From Pascua guehoae (lineage: Eukaryota; Basidiomycota; Tremellomycetes; Trichosporonales; Trichosporonaceae), in NCBI GenBank assembly GCA_001600415.1, contig BCJX01000002.1, positions 3,521,285 to 3,585,284 of the forward strand: a stretch of 64,000 nucleotides of DNA, read 5' to 3'. The translations under genes and the position numbers were made by a program. Below the pieces are notes generated by a model. The model was not told where the DNA came from. It worked only from the letters and a program-made list of their open reading frames with translations, and searched no databases. Positions 59,794 through 64,000 of the stretch are shown here, piece by piece. Every line of letters begins with the position of its first letter. The first letter of the stretch is position 1.

Positions 59794-61312
59794 TATGGAA
59801 AAGGTCTATTGACAAAGACCGGAAACGCGCCACACGCCACAAGGGATATGTGGATGTCTGTGCCAAGAACGTGTGGCCCAGAGGATATCTAAATCCGGCC
59901 CGCTTGGCGTGCCATAAGCGTCCATGAGCCATGAGCTATGAGCGATGGACGAATGTACATACTGTGCTGTAATGTCACTGGCTTGCTGAGCCTAGGCCAG
60001 GCCCCTGTACCCCCGTGCCGCATGCCGTACAGAGGATCGCGACATTAGTCCTCGTCCCTGTGGCGTTAATGGCGCCGGCACGCGCGGCGCGTCTACCTGG
60101 ATGCGATGGTGTCAATGTGCCGTCCAATACTGTCCACGATGTGCGAGTATCCATAGATGGATGTCAATTTCGCTCCACTCATTCGCTAGCCCCACACCAC
60201 CTGTCCATCATCAAGCTCAACGCGCACCACGCGCCGCCACGGCATGCATGCTGCGGATGCGGGTACCCTTGCTTTTAGCCTTGCCCACACCGCTATTGAA
60301 GGCCGGGCTCTCTCAATACCCACAGTAACTCTCCCACCTGTTGCACGTGGTGGTGCCGCGCACACTACTTGCTGCGCAATGGAGCGGGAGCGCAATGCTC
60401 ATGCATTGGTCGAGCCGAAACATGCGGAACAAACTGACATTCTCGGCTTTGTCAGTTCTTCTCCCAGCATCCATAAATAGTCTGCCCTGTTATGATCCCC
60501 AGAAGCAATGAGGGCGCGGACGACATGCACTGAACTTGCACGTGCAGCGTCTTCGTCCTGCGTTCACGTGTGACCTGCTCGCGACTGGCGGAAACCGATA
60601 AACCGCAGACGGTGTGCCATACGGAAACACGTAAACGACTTGACCTGAAGAATGAATGGCAAGGTTAAGAGCTGGGAGCTGCAGCATTCTCTGAACAGGG
60701 CAGAGGTGAGCCCGGTGAAACGGGCCGTAGCAGAACACCATACTCATACTTGCGTACGCTTCGGGTTTCTCGTTGCCTCTATTCTTCACTACGTGGGCGA
60801 AAAGGTGGGAGAAGTAAAGTGTGGTCACATCACGTAAGCACGGCAGAAAAGCGTCTTACCGAAAGCTGTACGGGTCCTACCCCAGCTAGGGGCTGCAAGG
60901 ATGTTTCTGAGAAAAAGGCTGAGCCGCGAGCGTGCATCGGCTGTGGTCGACGCTGTGTATGCTCCACACTTTGCTCATTGTCACCTTGTCCGCCAGCCAT
61001 GATTGAACTGCAGACCGAGTAGAGGCTTGTCCGACGCGACTTGGAACTGGGCATGCTGGGCTGGGTCAGGTGACCAAGTTGGCACCGATAAACAATGCAC
61101 GCGTTTCACCGTGCTCCACGACGTCATACACGTCATGGCTGACACAGCAGAAGATGCCAACGCGCTCACAAGGTTGACGGCTGACAAAGATCGTTGACTG
61201 GCACCCCACAAAACCAGGAGTGCATGGTGCACGCGACAGGCTGCATATAACATCACGCGTCTACGAGTGCTCACTGTTCATACCACTGAATATCTTACAC
61301 AATACGGCCACA

Positions 61313-62205
61313 ATGTCGCTCAAGGGCAGCTGCAACTGCGAGGCGGTGACGGTGACCATCAAAGACACCGAGCCCGTGTTCAACAAGGGCCTGGAGATCT
61401 GCCGTGAGTACTGTTGTAGAATCTAGAGAATAGGGCAGCATGAAGAGCAGAGATACTGAGATCTACCCTTAAGAGGGTGTGCGGCGTCGCGGCAGCGACA
61501 CAAGGCTGTCTCTATTACAACAGCATCTACTGTGGTGCTGCTGTTCTTCTGGGGCGCTGCCATAGATCGCGTCCTGCATTGGCTGATCTGCAGACTGCAC
61601 ACACTGCCGCAAGGCCACTGGCGCAATGTGAGTAACAGTACCAGCACCACTTCAGTGGGGCGGAAAGCGCCCGTCGATGCCTGGCAAAGAGCATGCCGTC
61701 ACAACGCCACGGGGAGGACAACGGGCTAACACCCAGCGCCGCGTTCCTCCTCTTCGGCAGCCCCGACAACATTGTCGTCGAGGGCGACACGACGGGGTAC
61801 ACTGTCAAGTCGGACAAGGGCAACCCGCTCACGCGCTACTTTTGCCCCACATGCGGGACGTGAGTATTTAGTATCGAGCCTTGAGCCTCGACTTGAAGGC
61901 TGGGACGCGGAACATGGGGAAGCGGGACATCCTCGTCCTACGTCCCGGTACCCTAGTGAGCGCTGACAGTAGGCCGGTCTGGGGCCACTCGCTCTCCCCG
62001 GAGATTATCTGGACCAACGGCGGTGAGTCTCGTTCCCGTCTGGATGGGCGGTGGCAGCGTTCATCCCGAGGGTCGGCTGACGGATATAGGCATCTTTCCG
62101 CCCGCCTCGCTCCCGGCCCCCACAGAGGAGATCTGGCTCAAGAACAAGGAAAAGTGGTACACGCCATACCCGGGAATCCAGAGCAGCGAGACGCAGGAGG
62201 ACTAG
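61313..62205 (+). CDS. GFA/CENP-V family zinc protein
   Basis: Proposed exons 61313-61403, 61594-61627, 61737-61859, 61886-62022 and 62090-62205, 166 aa, the usual size. Zinc ligands are visible in order: GSCNCEAV (C7, C9), EICHCTHCRKATGA (C30, C32, C35) and YFCPTCGT (C78, C81). Then come KRDILVLRPGTL and a C-terminal segment ending in WYTPYPGIQ. The family is named after bacterial glutathione-dependent formaldehyde-activating enzyme, and fungal members are mostly of unknown substrate. Four junctions have good signals. The junction after CPTCGT needs a 26-nt intron (61860-61885), shorter than any other here; the alternative acceptor at 61899 shifts the frame into stops. Confidence 0.78.
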
Positions 62206-62476
62206 GGTACGTTTGGCTCTTGGGGTGAGTGCTGACGCGTAGCTGGGTCGCGTAGATGGAGCCTGGGTTCAGCACGCTTGGCTTGCGAGCGACGGGATAC
62301 GGGTCGCCCTTGATTTGAGGCTTGGGCGGGGCGAGGCTTTGGTACGTGTAGATATTGGGGTTGTGGGACAGAGAAAGTATTTGAATGCAGAGGTCTGTTA
62401 TGTGTTGGGCAAGGATCTATGGTCCCAAGTACTGTAGCGCGGTACACCGGCGTACAACGTCCCCCTCCTGATCCCA

Positions 62477-63583
62477 TCACTGCGTGCGCTTCGAGTCGTA
62501 CAGCAGCGCCGCGTCCATGAGGACCTGTGCGCCGATCGTGCTGTTGTCAGCCACCCCTCTAGACATCTTACGACACTTGTGAATTGGACCCCCGTTCTCC
62601 AACCGGCACTCACCAGTCCTCGGGCGTTGCGTACTCTTCGGGGTTGTGCGAAAGGCCGTCTTTGCAAGGGATGAACACCATGGCTGACGGAATGACGGTG
62701 GCGGTTGCGCAGCTGATGTCAGCCATGGTTGTCGTGGTGCACATCAAGGTGCATGTACTTCCGAGGCCCAGGTCTCATACCTCGACGGGACTCACCTGTC
62801 ATGACCCGCCCCACTGACGATATCCCGCACCTCCCTCTCCGCACAGTTGCCCAGCGCCGCCTCGCGGACGGCCCCAATACACTCGGGGTGGAACTTTGTC
62901 GCGGGAGCGTCGAACAGGAGATCAAACTCGACACTCGTCGCATATTTGGAACTCTTTGCGGCTTCGGCAGCAAGACGCCCCGCGGCCGCCTGGATATCCC
63001 TCGCCATGAGCCCGAGCGCATCGTCGTCGACGTGCCGAATATCGAGCGCAAACGTCACATTGTTGGCGATCGTGTTGATGCTCCCCGGCTCGAGGCGGAA
63101 GATGCCCGTCGTCGCGAGCCCGCCGTGCTCGCGCGCAGCCGTGTCGGCGGCGTCAATGATGCGCGCGGCGAGAAGGACCGGGTCGGCGCGGTACGCGAAC
63201 GGCGTCGTCCCCGCGTGGCTGTCGCGGCCCTGCAGGCGGACGTTGAACCACTTGTACGCCTGGCCGCCCGAGACGACGCCGATGCGCTGCGCGTCGCCCT
63301 CGAGGAGCGGGCCTTGTTCTGGTGTGTGTCAGCGGCACGAGGTGGAATCTTGTCACTCTGTACCCGTTCTCACTTACCAATGTGCAGCTCAAAGTGTGCC
63401 GCGAGTGGGTTGTGCCGGTGGTCACTCGGCACATCCCCCTTGTACCCGATCCGCTCCAGCTCGGCACCAGCCGTCAGCGACGCGTCCTTGACGTCGCGCA
63501 TGGCGTACGCGTCCGCGAGGGAGAGCTGGCCAGACCACACGGATGAGCCGTGCAGCGACTTTGGGAAGCGGGCACCCTCCTCG
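62477..63583 (-). CDS. M20 amidohydrolase, beta-ureidopropionase/Pyd3-like (5' part outside window)
   Basis: Four 3' exons: 63583-63378, 63318-62796, 62712-62614 and 62540-62477. Visible blocks: EEGARFPKSLHGSSVWSGQL, HFELHIEQGPLLEG across the first junction, NVRLQGRDSHAGTTPFAYRA, NTIANNVTFALDIRH, GAGHDSCATATVIPSAMVFI and GLSHNPEEYATPEDC. These are the metal-binding and substrate signatures of N-carbamoyl amino acid amidohydrolases of the Pyd3/allantoate amidohydrolase group, which release ammonia and CO2 from N-carbamoyl compounds in pyrimidine or purine breakdown. The first exon begins with one base of a split codon after a CTAAC...CTCTCAG acceptor. No donor that fits lies between 63584 and 64000, so the N-terminal half must be beyond the right edge, after an intron of more than 400 nt, or is missing. 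Confidence 0.82.
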
Positions 63584-63889
63584 CTGAGAGTTAGTATGGG
63601 CTCTCGTATTCTTGAGTGACAAAGAGGATGGTGGGCGGCAGGGGAGAAGGCCATCACCAGGCCAAGTCGGAAGGAGGTCTCTCCTCGTCGCCGTCATAGC
63701 CCTGCCCCACGTCCGTGTCCCCACATAAGACCGAATGCGATAAGGCAGGCCACACCACAGATGACTGGACAGGGAGTCTGTCGCAATCATCCTACCCCCA
63801 TGGTCTATCCCAACGGTTATCCCGACATTCTCCTCCTCGGACCCTCACCCACTCTCCCACCCTCCCACACCCATCTCCCCGTCCCCCCA

Positions 63890-63960
63890 CTCCCACGGTC
63901 CATCCCAACAGTCCGGTCCATCCCACACGTCCACCCCCACGGTCCAGCCCAACACTCTCG
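63890..63960. repeat. GGTCCATCCCAACA-type tandem repeat
   Basis: Imperfect copies of CACGGTCCATCCCAACAGTC and CGGTCCAGCCCAACACTC occur here, with a related word at 63808-63830. They lie upstream of the visible Pyd3-like exons. Confidence 0.75.
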
Positions 63961-64000
63961 CCCTCGGGCCCTCAACGGTCCTCCCACCCACACTCCCCCC

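Larger units (their letters stand above)
59378..61312. other. 1.9-kb gene-free region between PHO89 and GFA gene
   Basis: Divergent promoters for both neighbours. No exon chain or RNA gene was recognised. Confidence 0.65.

Overview
This window looks like nuclear chromosomal DNA of a basidiomycete yeast, most likely a tremellomycete such as Trichosporonales. The species is inferred, not shown. The DNA is GC-rich. Most genes are split by short introns (mostly 34-60 nt) with GTGAGT/GTAAGT/GTGCGT-type donors and CTAAC/CTGAC branch sites. The proteins are ordinary fungal ones, often with Asp/Glu-rich and Lys-rich stretches. I assembled exon-intron structures by hand from splice signals, reading phase and protein-family continuity; none has been checked against transcripts.

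Layout. 1-17.2 kb is gene-poor: one Ecl1-type lifespan-factor gene (993-3014), then about 14 kb with no convincing protein gene, a single intron-containing tRNA-Lys(CTT), several minisatellites, a 16-G tract and a 165-base assembly gap. 17.2-26 kb holds an uncharacterised nuclear-type protein, a secreted polysaccharide lyase 14-like protein and COQ1 (ubiquinone side-chain synthesis). 26.2-42.6 kb is compact and dominated by ribosome and RNA biogenesis: KRI1, MAK21/NOC1, a LIN1/CD2BP2 GYF-domain protein and UTP10. Two small V-ATPase-related genes (V0 subunit f and the assembly factor PKR1) lie among them. Three head-to-head pairs share promoters of 230-440 bp. 43-51.5 kb holds an insulysin/STE23 M16 protease and a Zn2Cys6 transcription factor. 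After another gene-poor stretch (51.5-55.4 kb) come an unknown His-rich protein, a PHO89-type Na+/phosphate symporter with E-boxes upstream, a GFA/CENP-V zinc protein, and the 3' part of a PYD3-like M20 amidohydrolase that runs off the right edge.

How the genes relate. KRI1, MAK21 and UTP10 are small- and large-subunit ribosome assembly factors within 17 kb, and KRI1 and UTP10 share an 11-bp promoter word. Subunit f and PKR1 both serve the V-ATPase V0 sector. I found no prophage, CRISPR, intact transposon or secondary-metabolite cluster, and no clearly new multi-gene system. The most unusual signals are the targeting of the STE23 homologue (a peroxisomal SKL tail plus two alternative N-termini), an apparent GC-AG intron in the transcription factor, and an apparent 26-nt intron in the GFA gene.
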